This document shows positions 1 through 10,627 of a stretch of DNA of 64,000 nucleotides, piece by piece. This stretch comes from Flaveria trinervia. Taxonomy: Eukaryota > Streptophyta > Magnoliopsida > Asterales > Asteraceae. Position 1 is the first letter of the stretch, and the number at the start of each line of letters is the position of its first letter. The DNA lies in assembly GCA_025506515.1 (NCBI GenBank), contig CM046443.1, forward strand, positions 45,302,920 through 45,366,919. The letters are read 5' to 3'. The position numbers were made by a program, and so were the translations under genes. The notes below the pieces were generated by a model, which was given only the letters and a program-made list of their open reading frames with translations, did no database searches and had not been told where the DNA came from.

Positions 1-109
1 ACATAAAGGCTGCAATCGCTCAGGGAAGAGAAAAGAGATGTATAGAATGGGACAGGGGATGATCTTCAAACCAACCATTCAACTTCAACCTCAAACCTAA
101 CCACAAACT
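1..109 (+). mobile_element. Left stump of element X (3' aORF region)
   Basis: This short piece is cut off by the window start and by the 5' LTR of element A. Its last 41 bases reappear immediately after the 3' LTR of A, so it and the sequence from 9517 onward were one locus before A inserted. It is rich in CAACC/TCAAAC units that would read as a Pro/Gln/Thr-rich linker, as in the part of X that continues to the right. No complete gene can be read in it. Confidence 0.6.
69..109 (+). repeat. Flanking direct repeat, left copy (41 bp)
   Basis: Bases 69-109 end exactly at the first base of the 5' LTR of A. They match 9517-9556, which begin exactly after the last base of the 3' LTR, with three substitutions and a one-base gap. 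Copia integrases normally duplicate 5 bp, so this long repeat is unusual; a pre-existing tandem repeat at the target is the simple alternative. Confidence 0.75.
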
Positions 110-851
110 TGTTGGACCCTGAAAGAACCATACATGCCTATTCAATTATTGAGTTGATGGTTGTTTTGTTGAGGTTCCCACAAGTCCAAGAATTAATGCG
201 GATGAAGATCCTGCTGATTAGAAGAACCAAGTATGGCTAACCGCATTTGTTAATGCGGAAGTCATAAAACAAATGCTGACAAATGTTTGTTCTTCTGCAT
301 TAACAAATGCGGATAGCTTAGAAGAATGCGGACAAGTGTTTGTTCATCCGCATTTGCCAATGCGGATGACCAAACAAATGCACAGAAGTATTTGTTCATT
401 CGCATTAACCAATGCGGATGACGAACATACTAATGCAGAAGATCAAGTAAAGAAATGCTAATCAAGTCAACTCATCCGCATTTACCAATGTGGATGAATA
501 AGAAGAAATGCAAATGAAGACTTAGACTAGTTCTGATGTAATAGGTCAGGGTAGTTTAGTCATTTTGTAAAAGGCAACTTATGTGCCTATAAATAGAATA
601 GACAACCTCGTACATGAGGTGACAGAGAATAGACAATCAGAATATTCTTTGTATTCCCTAGGTGCATTATTACTTCTCTTGCTAAACCCTAGCAGTTATT
701 GTAATCAATCACCTTTATTAATATATACAAAGCATTTATGAGTATTTCTTCTGCATTGAATGTTTCTTGATTGTATGATTCTGCCGTTCAATCATTAACT
801 CAATCATTATATTCGATCCTAAGTGAGAATCTCAGTCTTACTACCCAGTCA
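110..851 (+). repeat. 5' LTR of element A
   Basis: The LTR begins TGTTGGACCCTG and ends CCCAGTCA, matching 8775-9516 over its whole length. U3 contains five hairpin words of the form CCGCATT-loop-AATGCGG (about 241-258, 294-314, 348-365, 399-419, 476-493). They are followed by a TATA box (CCTATAAATAG, 587-597), the likely promoter, with the transcript start expected about 30 bp later. A PBS follows two bases after the LTR end. Confidence 0.93.
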
Positions 852-853
852 AT

Positions 854-865
854 TGGTATCAAAGC
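854..865 (+). other. Primer binding site of element A
   Basis: TGGTATCAAAGC lies two bases downstream of the 5' LTR. It resembles the plant copia PBS TGGTATCAGAGC, complementary to the 3' end of initiator methionine tRNA, with one G-to-A change. Confidence 0.85.
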
Positions 866-1215
866 TTTGGCTCTTGGTTCTTTTTCAGATCTACCCAAGA
901 CCTGAATAGAACTTGATTGAACTAGTGATTGAGTTGCTAACAGAGTATTCCATAATCTCTACTTAGTAAACAACAAAAAACACTCTTAAAAAGACCTCTG
1001 TCAACATGTTCTCACATTCAAGAACTATACACAAAACCTACATATTCATACAAAGAACATGAATATAACAAAAGTTGCGACAGAAACCAAGAAACATTAA
1101 TAGATCTGATTTACTAAGCATTTGTTGAACGATTTGGACTATTCGGACTATTCGGACTAATTAATCTTAAAACTTACCTCATTTATATTTATTCAAGTTA
1201 AAACACCTTGTTAAA
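866..1215 (+). other. Untranslated leader of element A
   Basis: This is AT-rich non-coding sequence between PBS and gag. No gene, repeat array or palindrome cluster is visible, unlike the leaders of the C/F/K family, which hold many palindromic words. A first ATG at 1216 opens a 31-codon frame that matches the expected gag start position. Confidence 0.6.
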
Positions 1216-2345
1216 ATGGATTCACATAGTTTTTCAGAACTTGGTCATACTCAAAAACCACCTATGCTTAAACATAAATCTGAATTAAACAATGGAAAAT
1301 CAGATTCATGAACAATATTACAGGTGCCATGTACAAAACATCAAGAATCCCAATTGAAAACTTGACTCTTGATGATGATGACTATAAAAAAATCAAGATT
1401 GATCTCAAGGCTTACACCATTCTTACTCAAGCACTCAAGATGGATGTGCTGAAAAGACTAGAAAAGTATGGAACTGCCAAAGCAGTATGGGATGCACTGC
1501 TAATCATGTGTGAGGGAAGCAATGAATTTGCTGAAATTAACAAGGATAAGCTTGTAATCAATATGAAACATGTCATCACTCCAAAGGGGAGTCCATCTCT
1601 AAACCCCTCCATAGATTTGTGCAGCTGGTGAACGACTTAGAGATAATAGGGGTCACCAATAAAGTGAAGGAGTTGAACAAGAAAATGCTGCATAGTCTTC
1701 CTGAAAGCTGGAAACAAAATGTGAGCATGCTGAAAAATACTCTTGATCTTGGGAGTACTACTTTGGATATCATGATAGCCAAGATAGAAGTATTGGAGCC
1801 TGATGAAAGAAGTAGAAATCTAGAAGGACCAAGAGTGATTGAAGCATACAAATTTCCATCAGATTCTCATACTATGGAAAATGCCTTCAATACTAAAAAA
1901 GATGATTTTCTGTCCTCAAGGGATCAAGTCAAGATCACTAGATTCATTGCAGCTCCATCTATTAACAGACCATCAACATCATCTTAATCAGCAGGATTCT
2001 CAGCAACTCTTCCAAACACCCATGATGATACAAGATCAAAAGAACAAAAGGCTACTTAAAATGCCTTTGTTGCAAGTTTTGAAGCTATTTGGGAGGAAGA
2101 CTCACATCTGCACATCTGATCCAGGAAGACTTGGAGGAAATGGATCCAGATGATGTAGAAGAAATGGATTTACAATGGCAAATAGCCATGATTGCTATGA
2201 GAGCAAAGAAGTTTTTTAGAAAAGGTAGAAAGCTAAGCCTTAATGAAAACAAAAACTTGGAAATGAAAAATCCAAGGTGAGTGCTTCAACTGTGGCGTGA
2301 TTGGCCACTTCTCTAGAGAATGCATGCTCCCAAAAGAAACAACAA
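1216..2345 (+). pseudogene. gag: gag of element A (nucleocapsid with CCHC zinc knuckle)
   Basis: Gag would package the element RNA in cytoplasmic particles. The frame opens at 1216 (MDSHSFSE...), stops at 1309, and continues in other frames at 1308-1631, 1619-1987 and 2089-2280. The segment AKAVWDAL followed by a stretch of polar, helical sequence is typical of the copia gag (UBN2-type) domain. A complete zinc knuckle (C-x2-C-x4-H-x4-C, reading CFNCGVIGHFSREC) lies at 2282-2323. At least four frameshifts or stops separate the pieces, so no full protein can be made. Confidence 0.8.
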
Positions 2346-4300
2346 CTTCTAGAGGAATTCATAGAGCCAGTCATCTTCACAACCAAATTCAAGGTATCAT
2401 TCAACAATCATCACAAAACCGTATCATCATCAATAACAACAATCATACCTGACTCAACCTCAACTAACTAATCAAGCTCATGGAAGCAGTGAGTCATCTA
2501 GAAATGCTCTTGTGATCAAACAAGATGGAGTATGTGATTGGAGCCTGTATGCTGAGGAAGTATAGCCTCAATTTCAAAATCATGCACTCATGGTTCACAT
2601 CAATGATTGTCTATCTCCCATGCCATCTGAGGTAAAATCTATCCTATGTAGTGATAAATGCATTGCTGAACTGCAAGGTTTTAGAGAACACAATCATAAA
2701 CTACCAGATAAAAGAAAAAAGGAAAAGGTGAAGTTAAAGATGATGAAAAGAGAGATAAAGGCTTTGAAATCAAAATAAAATCCCTCATCTCTGACATTAA
2801 AAAACTGCATGGTGAAAAGTACACTCTTGTAGCTGAAAATGAGCTATTGACCGAAAAGTTAGCTCAATCTAAGGCTGAACATACACTTACTGAAGTGAAA
2901 ATTGAAAAGTTTCAATTGTCTTCAGTCAAGCTGCAAGAGATGTTTGATTCTCAAAAGGATCCCAAGGACATGTCTGCGATTGGGTATAATTCATGTCCTC
3001 CATCATATAATGAAAACTACACTCTCATGCCTAAATCTGTCACACACAATTGAGGAAATTGAAACTAAAATTATGGAACCAAAATCTATAGTAAAACAAG
3101 TAACCAATCCTTAAAACAAACCTGATGTTATATTGAAACAAATGTGGAGAAAATCAGATTAGGTCATCCAATCAAGATATACGAGTGTTCAGACAATACA
3201 GTGAGTGTTATTAAACCAACAGTCCAATCAAGGCTATTGTTCTTTTTGTGAAGTTCATACTAGCCATTTCAAAAGGAAAGAAAAAATTGTGAAGTCAGTT
3301 AAACCATCTGCTGAAAGCAGTTTTGATTATGAAAGTAAGTCTCCAAATAATTCAAGCAAATCAGAAATGGTTTCACTTTAAAAGAAACATAAGAGATCAC
3401 CAATTTCAAAAGTTAAAATTTAGTCTAATCCACAATCTTCAAAATCAAGACAAGGAGTAGGTTTTGATATATGTAATAAAGAACATGTTAATCAGTTTAA
3501 GAAAGAGATAAAGAAAGGGTTGAGGAAACAAAAACAGCCTAAAAAAGTTAACAACAATAGGGTTGTGAAGCAAACTACAACTAAGGCTAATCTTGATTCC
3601 CTCCCTAAGCAAAAGACTACAACTCCGTTGAGAGTGGGTAAATCACCTAAACTCAAATCTGATTCAAGAAACAAACAGATTGTACTATGACATTGCAACA
3701 TGTTTAATCACAAAACAGAAGAGTGCTATTTAAACCAATATTGCTCTATCTGTGACATGAACAATCATTCCACCAAAAACTACTACTTTAACAAATATTG
3801 TTAAGTTGTGATGCAAACAATCACAATACATCTGATTGTTACTTCAATCAGAAGGGATTGAGAATTCCCCAAAACAAGCCTATCTCAAAAACATCTGCTA
3901 TGAAACGCACTATCAGACCTCATTTTCACAACAATCAATCTAGGATATCTAGATCAACAAATGACAGGAGCAATATAAAGGAATTATGGAAGGGTCAAAG
4001 AAAACATCACACAATGAACCCAAAATTGACCTTCCCAAACCAAAAGTATTTTTTGATAATGAAAAACAGGTTAAATTTCTACAAAGAAACAGAGACCAAA
4101 GGTTTCATTACACATCTGACTCTTTAGTAGATGTTGATAAGATGACTCAACCCAGTCATTACCAAAATCTCCCAGGACACATCCATCTAAACCATAATTT
4201 AGAGGGAAATACCAAGAGGTCACCATTATGAATGTTAACGGGAAACCCAAGACCATCATAGCTTGGGTTCCTTATTCTAATTAGTTCTTTTTGCTTGCAG
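2346..4300 (+). pseudogene. C-terminal gag extension of element A, with a triple knuckle-like repeat
   Basis: Sirevirus gags carry a long tail after the first zinc knuckle, and this region fits that. It contains Lys/Glu-rich helical pieces (2590-2778, 2847-3053) likely to be coiled coil. Around 3685-3870 three consecutive segments of pattern C-x4-H-x4-C/Y follow each other (CNMFNHKTEEC, CDMNNHSTKNY, CDANNHNTSDC), a degenerate tandem knuckle array. The tail ends with AWVPYSN and a TAG at 4282, followed by a pyrimidine tract and AG at 4299-4300. Several frames are needed to read it. Its exact role in the family is not known to me. Confidence 0.6.
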
Positions 4301-4520
4301 GTTCATCCACATAGGTCCAATAGCTTACGGTACGTGGACAGTGGATGTTCCCGACACATGACTGGAGATCGTTCCTTCCTTCATGGCTTCAAGCATATAC
4401 AAGGAACTACAGTGGCATTTGGTGGAGATCACAAGGTGGAAGAATTACAGGTGAAGGATCTGTGACAAATAGGATGCTAAGCTTGATAGAGTGAACTATT
4501 GTGAACAACTAAACTTCAAT
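4301..4520 (+). pseudogene. pol: Aspartic protease of element A
   Basis: The protease would cut Gag-Pol inside the particle. In the frame beginning directly after the AG at 4299-4300 the sequence reads through to YVDSGCSRHMTG at about 4330-4366, the catalytic D-S-G motif of copia proteases with its usual following HMTG. The reading becomes disrupted past about 4455. The pol frame differs from the gag frame here, so expression as one protein would need splicing or frameshifting. Confidence 0.8.
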
Positions 4521-4689
4521 TTGCTAAGCGTGTCTTAAATATGTGACAAGAAATATTCAACTCACTTTACCGACACTCATTGCTACATTCTGAAACCTGG
4601 ATTTCAGATCATAGAAGAATGGGTTGTCCTAAACACCCCGAGGAAGAATAATACTTATGTTTTAAACCTGAATTCTGCAACACCTAAAG

Positions 4690-5810
4690 AAGAAACTTGT
4701 CTTTGTAAAAAACATCATTTGATGAGTCATAGCTTTGGCACAGACGTTTGGGGCACACAAACTTTAAAAACATGAATAAATCGGTCAAAGGAAACCATGT
4801 CATTGGTCTTCCACAAAGGAATTTCATTCTGTTGATCACTGTTCAGTGTGCCTCAAAGGAAAACAACACAAATCTTCTCATAAATCCAAGCTGGTGAACA
4901 CAAACAATACTCCATTAAAGCTACTTCACATAGATCTGTTTGGACCAACTCATGTTATGAGCATTGGAAAGAAACAGTATTGTTTGGTGATCATTGATGA
5001 CTTTTCACAGTTTACATGGGTTTTCTTCTTACTTCATAAAAATAAGGTATCCCAAATAATACAAAACTTTATCACAAAAATTGAAAATTAACTTGATCTT
5101 AAGGTCAAAACCATCAGAAGTGATAATGGAACTGAATTTAAAAATGAAGACGTGTGTTCTTTTTGTGCAACCAAAGGCATTGCTCATCAATTCAGTGCAA
5201 CTAGAACTCCTCAACAAAATAGGGTAGCTGAAAGGAAAATAGAACACTGATTGAACCAGCAAGGACAATGCTAGCTGATGCTAAACTGCCTATCACCTTT
5301 TGGGTAGAGGTAGTTAACACATCGTGCTTTGTGAAAAATCAAACTCTAATTGTAAAAGAAAGTAACATGACTCCTTATGAACTGCTCTTTCACAGAAACC
5401 ATTTATTGGTTTTTTCAAGTCATTTGGTAGTCTTGTCTTAATATTAAACACCCAAGACTATTTGGGAAAGTTTTCATCCAAGCCTAATGAAGGATTCTTT
5501 GTAGGTTATTCTTCTGTGTCAAAGGCTTACAGAGTGTTTAATCCTAGATTAAACATTATTGATGAATCGACTAATGTTCAATTCAAGAAGGATTCATTTC
5601 CCAAATCTACAAATGGTCCCGACTGGTTGTTTGATATTGACTTATTTACAAAATCATTTAATCAATTTCACTTGTCCGATGCAGGAAATCTACATTCAGG
5701 TGAAACATCTACAGCTGTAGAAAGAAGATATGACTTTCCATTGATTCCTCCTACATCTACTGAATACATGAATGAAGATGTTCCTCTCCAAGCTGATCCC
5801 ATCTGACAAC
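4690..5810 (+). pseudogene. pol: Integrase of element A, with C-terminal extension
   Basis: A degenerate gag-pre-integrase zinc domain near 4700-4860 is followed by the integrase core from 4846. Core landmarks are HIDLFGP (first Asp), TIRSDNGTEF (second Asp) and VAERK (Glu about 35 residues later), so the DD35E triad is still visible. A TAA at 5089-5091 and a frameshift near 5230 break the frame. The segment 5462-5806 contains GFFVGYSSVSKAYRVFNP, typical of the post-core domain of copia integrases. It would insert cDNA into the chromosome; this copy cannot make it intact. Confidence 0.83.
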
Positions 5811-6172
5811 CATCACAAAACCAAATTGTTTCAACTAAAGGATGTCCAAGCCTATTACTATCACATTCAGATGATCTATCAACTGAAATTAGAAATAAAA
5901 AACAAGCTACTCATCATGTTGAAACACAAAGAACATCAAATGATGAAAGCAATCACATTGCTGTTGAAGCTGAAGCAGGAACTGAAGCAGGAACTGAAAC
6001 AGAGTCTGACTATCTTCATAATTCCCCAATAGTACAAGATGAAGGTGCCTCTGACCATAATGGACTGAATGTCTCCAATCTTGATGTAACTATTGCTGGT
6101 GAATCTATTCCAACCACCAAAATACACAAGAATCATCCAGTTGAAACAATTATTGGTGAACTTAATGAAAGG

Positions 6173-7027
6173 GTGACAAGAAGCACGTCCAGTATTGCAA
6201 ACATCTGTTTGTTCTCATGCTTTCTATGTCAAACAGTACCGAAGAACATCAAAGAGGCTTTTCATGACAATAGCTGGATTGAAGCAATGCTGGAAGAATT
6301 GCTCAAATTCAAGAAGCAAGAAGTATGGCAACTGGTAGATCTTCCCGAAGGACAATACCCTATCGGTACTAGATGGTTGTACAGGAACAAGACTGATGAT
6401 AGAGGGATCGTCATCAGAAATAAAGCAAGACTAGTGGCACATGGATACAATCAAGAATAAGGAATCGATTATGACGAAGTGTTTGCACCTGTTGCCAGAT
6501 TACAAGTAATCAGAATCTTTCTAGCATATTCTTCATCCATGAAATTTACTGTTTATCAAATGGATGTGAAGTGTGCCTTCTTGTATGGAAAGATTGCCGA
6601 GGAGGACTATGTGAGTCAACTACCTAGCTTTGAAGATCCAGATTTCCCTCATAGGGTGTACAAGCTTGACAAAGCCCTGTATGGCCTTCATCAAGCCCTA
6701 AGAAAGTGGTATGAGACTCTATCATCCTTTCTTCTTGAACATGGATATGAAAGAGGAAAGATTGAACAGACTCTCTTCAGAAGAAGAAGAGGAAGATACA
6801 TGCTACTAGTCTAGATTTATGTGGATGACATTATATTTGGCTCCACAAACAAGTAACTCTGCAAAGTTTTTGAAGACCTAATGCATTCAAGATTCCAAAT
6901 GAGTGCAATGGGAGAACTCACTTTCTTCTTAGGAGTGCAAGTCCAACAGACAACAGATGGAATCTTCATCAACCAATCCAAATATATGGATACAATGTTG
7001 AAGAAGTTTCATTTTGCTGATTGTTAG
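6173..7027 (+). pseudogene. pol: Reverse transcriptase of element A
   Basis: The RT reads as KARLVAHGYNQE, a stop, then VFAPVARLQVIRIFLA and QMDVKCAFLYGK, in copia order. The catalytic box IYVDDIIFGS is intact at about 6816-6845 but is preceded by an in-frame TAG after LLV. Palm and thumb motifs (SAMGELTFFLGVQV) follow. The frame ends at KKFHFADC and a TAG, where pol is cut short: RNase H is absent. A 14-base direct repeat (7007-7020, 7028-7041) marks that junction. Confidence 0.85.
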
Positions 7028-7041
7028 TTTCATTTTGCTGA

Positions 7042-8283
7042 AGAAGTTCCAAGTGAATGAAAAAAAAGAATCCAATCATGGATCACCTTCCAAAGTGAAG
7101 TGAAAAGAATCACAATGTGGATCATCATGAAAAGGATCAAAGTGAAAAAATCCCAATGAGGATTAGTGAAAATGAGGACTCATGACTTAAGTAACCTGGT
7201 AAGGAAAGTTGTGAAAACGTTCTACCATGCATTGTACAAGGATGGTTGATCATTCCATGCTTTTGTGTGTGAGGTACATATTGAATAATTAAATCAACCA
7301 AAAACATGATAAATATCACTTGCATCAAAATATCAACCTTGTATGAGTTTAATTGGACAATCATACCTTCAATCATTAAGTTCATAAACATGTTCATTTT
7401 ATCACAAAGGATGCACATGTGTAATGTAAGATTGATATCATCCCAACAAAAGATATACTTCTCTTCATTATCAATAATCAAAATTATATTCAAAAAGTTT
7501 TAAATCTTTAAATTTCCTATCCATATGTGGATATAAACTTTAGGGGGTGTAACTTAAAGTTTTTGATTAAGTTTGTATAGATTCTTACTATCTTAAATTA
7601 CTTTCTTAAAAAAATCAAAAAAAAAATAAAACAAAAAGAAAATGCATGTGTTGATGCAGAAGTTATACCATAGTATCTCAGCCTATGCAGATTCGTGGAA
7701 GCGTGAAAAGTCCAAGATCAGTCAAACAATGGGAAACTTGTATCACTTCTGACATGCAAGTCAATCCAAGCAAGAATGACAATCTCATATTCAATCAATT
7801 TCATAATAGAATTCAACCAGAGACATTTCTTCATAACAAGAAAAACCAAACCAGAAACATTATCCTTTGATTAAGTTTAAAAGTTAATGCAGGTAAGTGC
7901 ATTGGTTAATGCGGGTGAAGGTAGCCCATGCATATTTATTTCTAAGTGAAACTAATGCGGACAAAGATTGTACTCTACCGCATTGGTGGGTTACAAGTAT
8001 ACATAAAAATTTGAAGTGTTAAAACCTATGCGAAACAAATAAAATGTTCTACCGCATTTGTAAATGCGGATAAAATGTTTTCCAAGTGTTTAACCGCATT
8101 TGTCAATACGGATAAAAGTTACACTTCCGCATTGTTTTACTCATCCATATTTGATGATTTCCTCATCAACCATATTTGTGGATGTGTATCTTTAATTTTC
8201 ATGTACTTTCAAGCAGAAATAAATAAGTGCTTAATCTCTTCTTTCACAATGAATGATGATCAAGTAAATGTGGATTTTATTCT
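7042..8283 (+). other. 3' non-coding region of element A
   Basis: No real gene is seen. A purine tract (TTTAGGGGG, about 7540) resembles the internal extra polypurine tracts of Sireviruses. From about 7870 onward the CCGCATT/AATGCGG word characteristic of this element's LTR reappears repeatedly (for example near 7904, 7976, 8050-8070, 8092 and 8127). Scattered short frames have no recognisable product. Confidence 0.65.
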
Positions 8284-8545
8284 ATCGCATTTGCTACAAT
8301 GAGTAATGCTAAACAAGTTTTGTCAACCGCATTTGCTACAGTGAGCAAATGCTGACAAAGTTTGATCAACCGCATTTGCTATAGTGAGCAAATGCTGACA
8401 AAGTTAGATCAACCACATTGCTATAGTGAGCAAATGCTGACAAAGTTTAATCAACCGCATTTGCTACAGTGAGCAAATGCTGATAAAGTTTGATCAGCCA
8501 AATTTGCTATAGTGCACAATGCGGATCCAAACTTCCACATTTGCT
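8284..8545 (+). repeat. Tandem repeat array, period about 42-43 bp
   Basis: About six units share the core GCATTTGCTACAGTGAGCAA followed by ATGCTGACAAAGTTTGATC. The central four units are nearly identical and the outer ones are diverged. Each unit contains the GCATTTG...AAATGC arms of the element's palindromic word, so the array looks like a local amplification of that word ahead of the 3' LTR. Confidence 0.85.
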
Positions 8546-8762
8546 ACAGTGTGTAAATACGGATGTCTGAAATCACAAGGTCAACTCTTTCGCATTTGTG
8601 ATAGTAAACAAATACGGATGTATAAAAGCCATCTGCATTTGCTACAGTGTGAATTAAAAACTCCAACTTAAGCAGCACCTTTTATGCCTCCACAAGACCT
8701 AGCAGAATCTTCATAACCTCAATCACCACCCAAATATTGAAAAACATAGGCTGTATGTTCCT

Positions 8763-8772
8763 TAAGGGGAGT
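8763..8772 (+). other. Polypurine tract of element A
   Basis: The purine-rich TAAGGGGAG sits directly before the 3' LTR (starting 8775), where plus-strand DNA synthesis is primed in LTR retrotransposons. Confidence 0.75.
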
Positions 8773-8774
8773 AT

Positions 8775-9516
8775 TGTTAGACCCTGAAAGGACCATACAT
8801 GCCTATTCAAATGGTGAGTTGATGGTTGTTTTGCTGAGGTTCCCACAAGTCCAAGAATTAATACAGATGAAGATCCTACGGATTAGAAGAACCAAGTATG
8901 GCTAACCGCATTTGTTAATGCGGAAGTCATAAAACAAATGCTGACAAGTGTTTGTTCTTCCACATTAACAAATGCGGATATCTTAGAAGAATGCGGACAA
9001 GTATTTGTTCATCTGCATTTGCCAATACGGATGACCAAAAAAATGAACAGAAGTATTTGTTCATTCGCATTAACCAATGTTGATGACCAACATACTAATG
9101 CGGAAGATCAAGTAAAGAAATGCTAATCAAGTCAACTCATCTGCATTTGCCAATGCGGATGAATAAGAAGAAATGCGAATGAAGACTTAGACTAGTTCTG
9201 ATGTAATAGGTCAGGGGTAGTTAGTCATTTTGTAAAAGGCAACTTGTATGCCTATAAATAGAATAGACAACCTCGTACATGAGGTGACAGAGAATAGACA
9301 ATCAGAATATTCTTTGTATTCCCTAGGTGCATTATTACTTCTCTTGCTAAACCCTGGCAGTTATTGTAATCAATCACCTTTATTAATATATACAAAGCAT
9401 TTATGAGTATTTCTTCTACATTGAATGTTTCTTGATTGTATGATTCCGCCATTCAATCATTAACTCAATCATTATATTTGATCCTAAGTGAGAATCTAAA
9501 TCTCACTACCCAGTCA
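8775..9516 (+). repeat. 3' LTR of element A
   Basis: It matches 110-851 from TGTTAGACCCTG to CCCAGTCA at the same 742-bp length, with scattered substitutions. The hairpin words and the TATA box (about 9250-9260) are present, several hairpins weakened by point changes. Confidence 0.93.
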
Positions 9517-9556
9517 AACCAACCATTCAACCTCAACCTCAAACCCAACAACAACT
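9517..9556 (+). repeat. Flanking direct repeat, right copy (40 bp)
   Basis: It is the partner of 69-109 and begins at the first base after the 3' LTR of A. Confidence 0.75.
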
Positions 9557-10627
9557 GAACCAATTACGTTACCATTCCCCATCATGACTAAACCAACCTT
9601 TGAGCCTTACACCCCTGAACCTACACCATCAACCTTACCCACTTCCTCACTTCAACCACTTACACTACCCATCCTCCAACCCAAAACACTTACCAGAACC
9701 CAAACACCATAACCTATCCAACCACCTTCCAAAACATCCCCTCAGCCTTCCAAACATCTCTCCTTAGAGGAGTTCAAGGCAATCAAGACAAAGCTCATCA
9801 ATGTACAACCCTAAGCGATATCTCTTGTGAGGAGGAGTCCGTGAAACTAACCTATGTTGATGGATCCTCATGTTCCCTCACTAGAGATCAATTTCTTGAT
9901 CTGCCCAGAGGAACATTGGACCAAGCTGTAAAGCTCCTTGGCCTTAACTCAGATTCTCTAAATGAAGAAGAAAAGAATCTAAAGAGAAGGTTGGTGACTC
10001 TATTGGATATGAAGAAATGGGACAAGGTACCAAGTCAACTCCTTGTGCCTAGGTAGAGGATTATCTAGTGGAGGTTTGAAGACTCTTCTCATAACTTTCT
10101 TGTTAAGAGAGAGAGTGGAGAGCTAAACAAGCTAAATGCCTCATCTATGCTACACTAAGCAGATTTGATATTGCTGAGTTAGCAGAGAAGACACTCTCCA
10201 ACCCCTCTAACTCTGAGGTAGTTGCTCATATCAGAAATCACCTGAGCAGTCTTTATCTGGCTGAGCTAACTGCTAGGACCAAGTTTGAAGAAGAGTTGAA
10301 ACTAAGAGAGGAGGAGAAGAGGAAAGGATCAGCAACCAAAGGCAAAGCCTTTCTTCAAATGGTTGAGGGTCCCGAACTTGAATCCGTAGTTAGATGGGAG
10401 TATGACTATAACTCCCATCAACTAACTCTCTACAAGGGGCACAAAAAAGGGTACATGTCATTCAGAGTGAGAGACTGGATCTCCTATCCACTAATGACTT
10501 GTACAAACTTCTCAGCACCACTTCAGGGAAAAACAAGGAAACATACAAGCATCTTATGTCCCTGGTGTTCAAGGTTTTGAGAAGCAGAAATAAGTGAGGT
10601 TTTGGTAGCATCAGCCTAGGACGAGTT
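9517..10627 (+). pseudogene. aORF remnant of element X
   Basis: This continues the locus interrupted by A. A Pro/Thr-rich stretch (to about 9760) leads into helical, charged segments at 9841-10056 and 10140-10580 (for example LAELTARTKFEEELKLREEE). A final globular part reads VVRWEYDYNSHQLTLYKGHK and resembles in position and style the end of the aORF of element C (21346-21552). The pieces lie in different frames, so it is dead. The product of such post-pol ORFs in Sirevirus-like elements is often called env-like, but its function is not established and I assign none. Confidence 0.55.

Larger units (their letters stand above)
110..9516 (+). mobile_element. Element A: Sirevirus-like Ty1/copia LTR retrotransposon, degenerate
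   Basis: The element has two 742-bp LTRs (110-851 and 8775-9516) that start TG and end CA, a PBS at 854, and gag, protease, integrase and RT in copia order on the plus strand. The purine run AAGGGGAG ends just before the 3' LTR. RNase H is missing. A long 3' non-coding region carries a 43-bp tandem array and many copies of the palindromic word found in its own LTR. Coding regions contain many stops and frameshifts, and the two LTRs differ by scattered substitutions, so this is an old, non-autonomous copy. The extended gag, repeated purine tracts (also near 7540) and LTR palindromes point to the Sirevirus lineage. Confidence 0.9.

Noticed and set aside
7137..7503. A 118-codon minus-strand frame in the 3' region of A
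   Set aside because: Low-complexity hydrophobic translation of AT-rich non-coding sequence, no start context or homology, and a mirror frame on the other strand.
8284..8545. CRISPR-like array
   Set aside because: Units are contiguous 43-bp tandem repeats without unique spacers, inside a plant retrotransposon.
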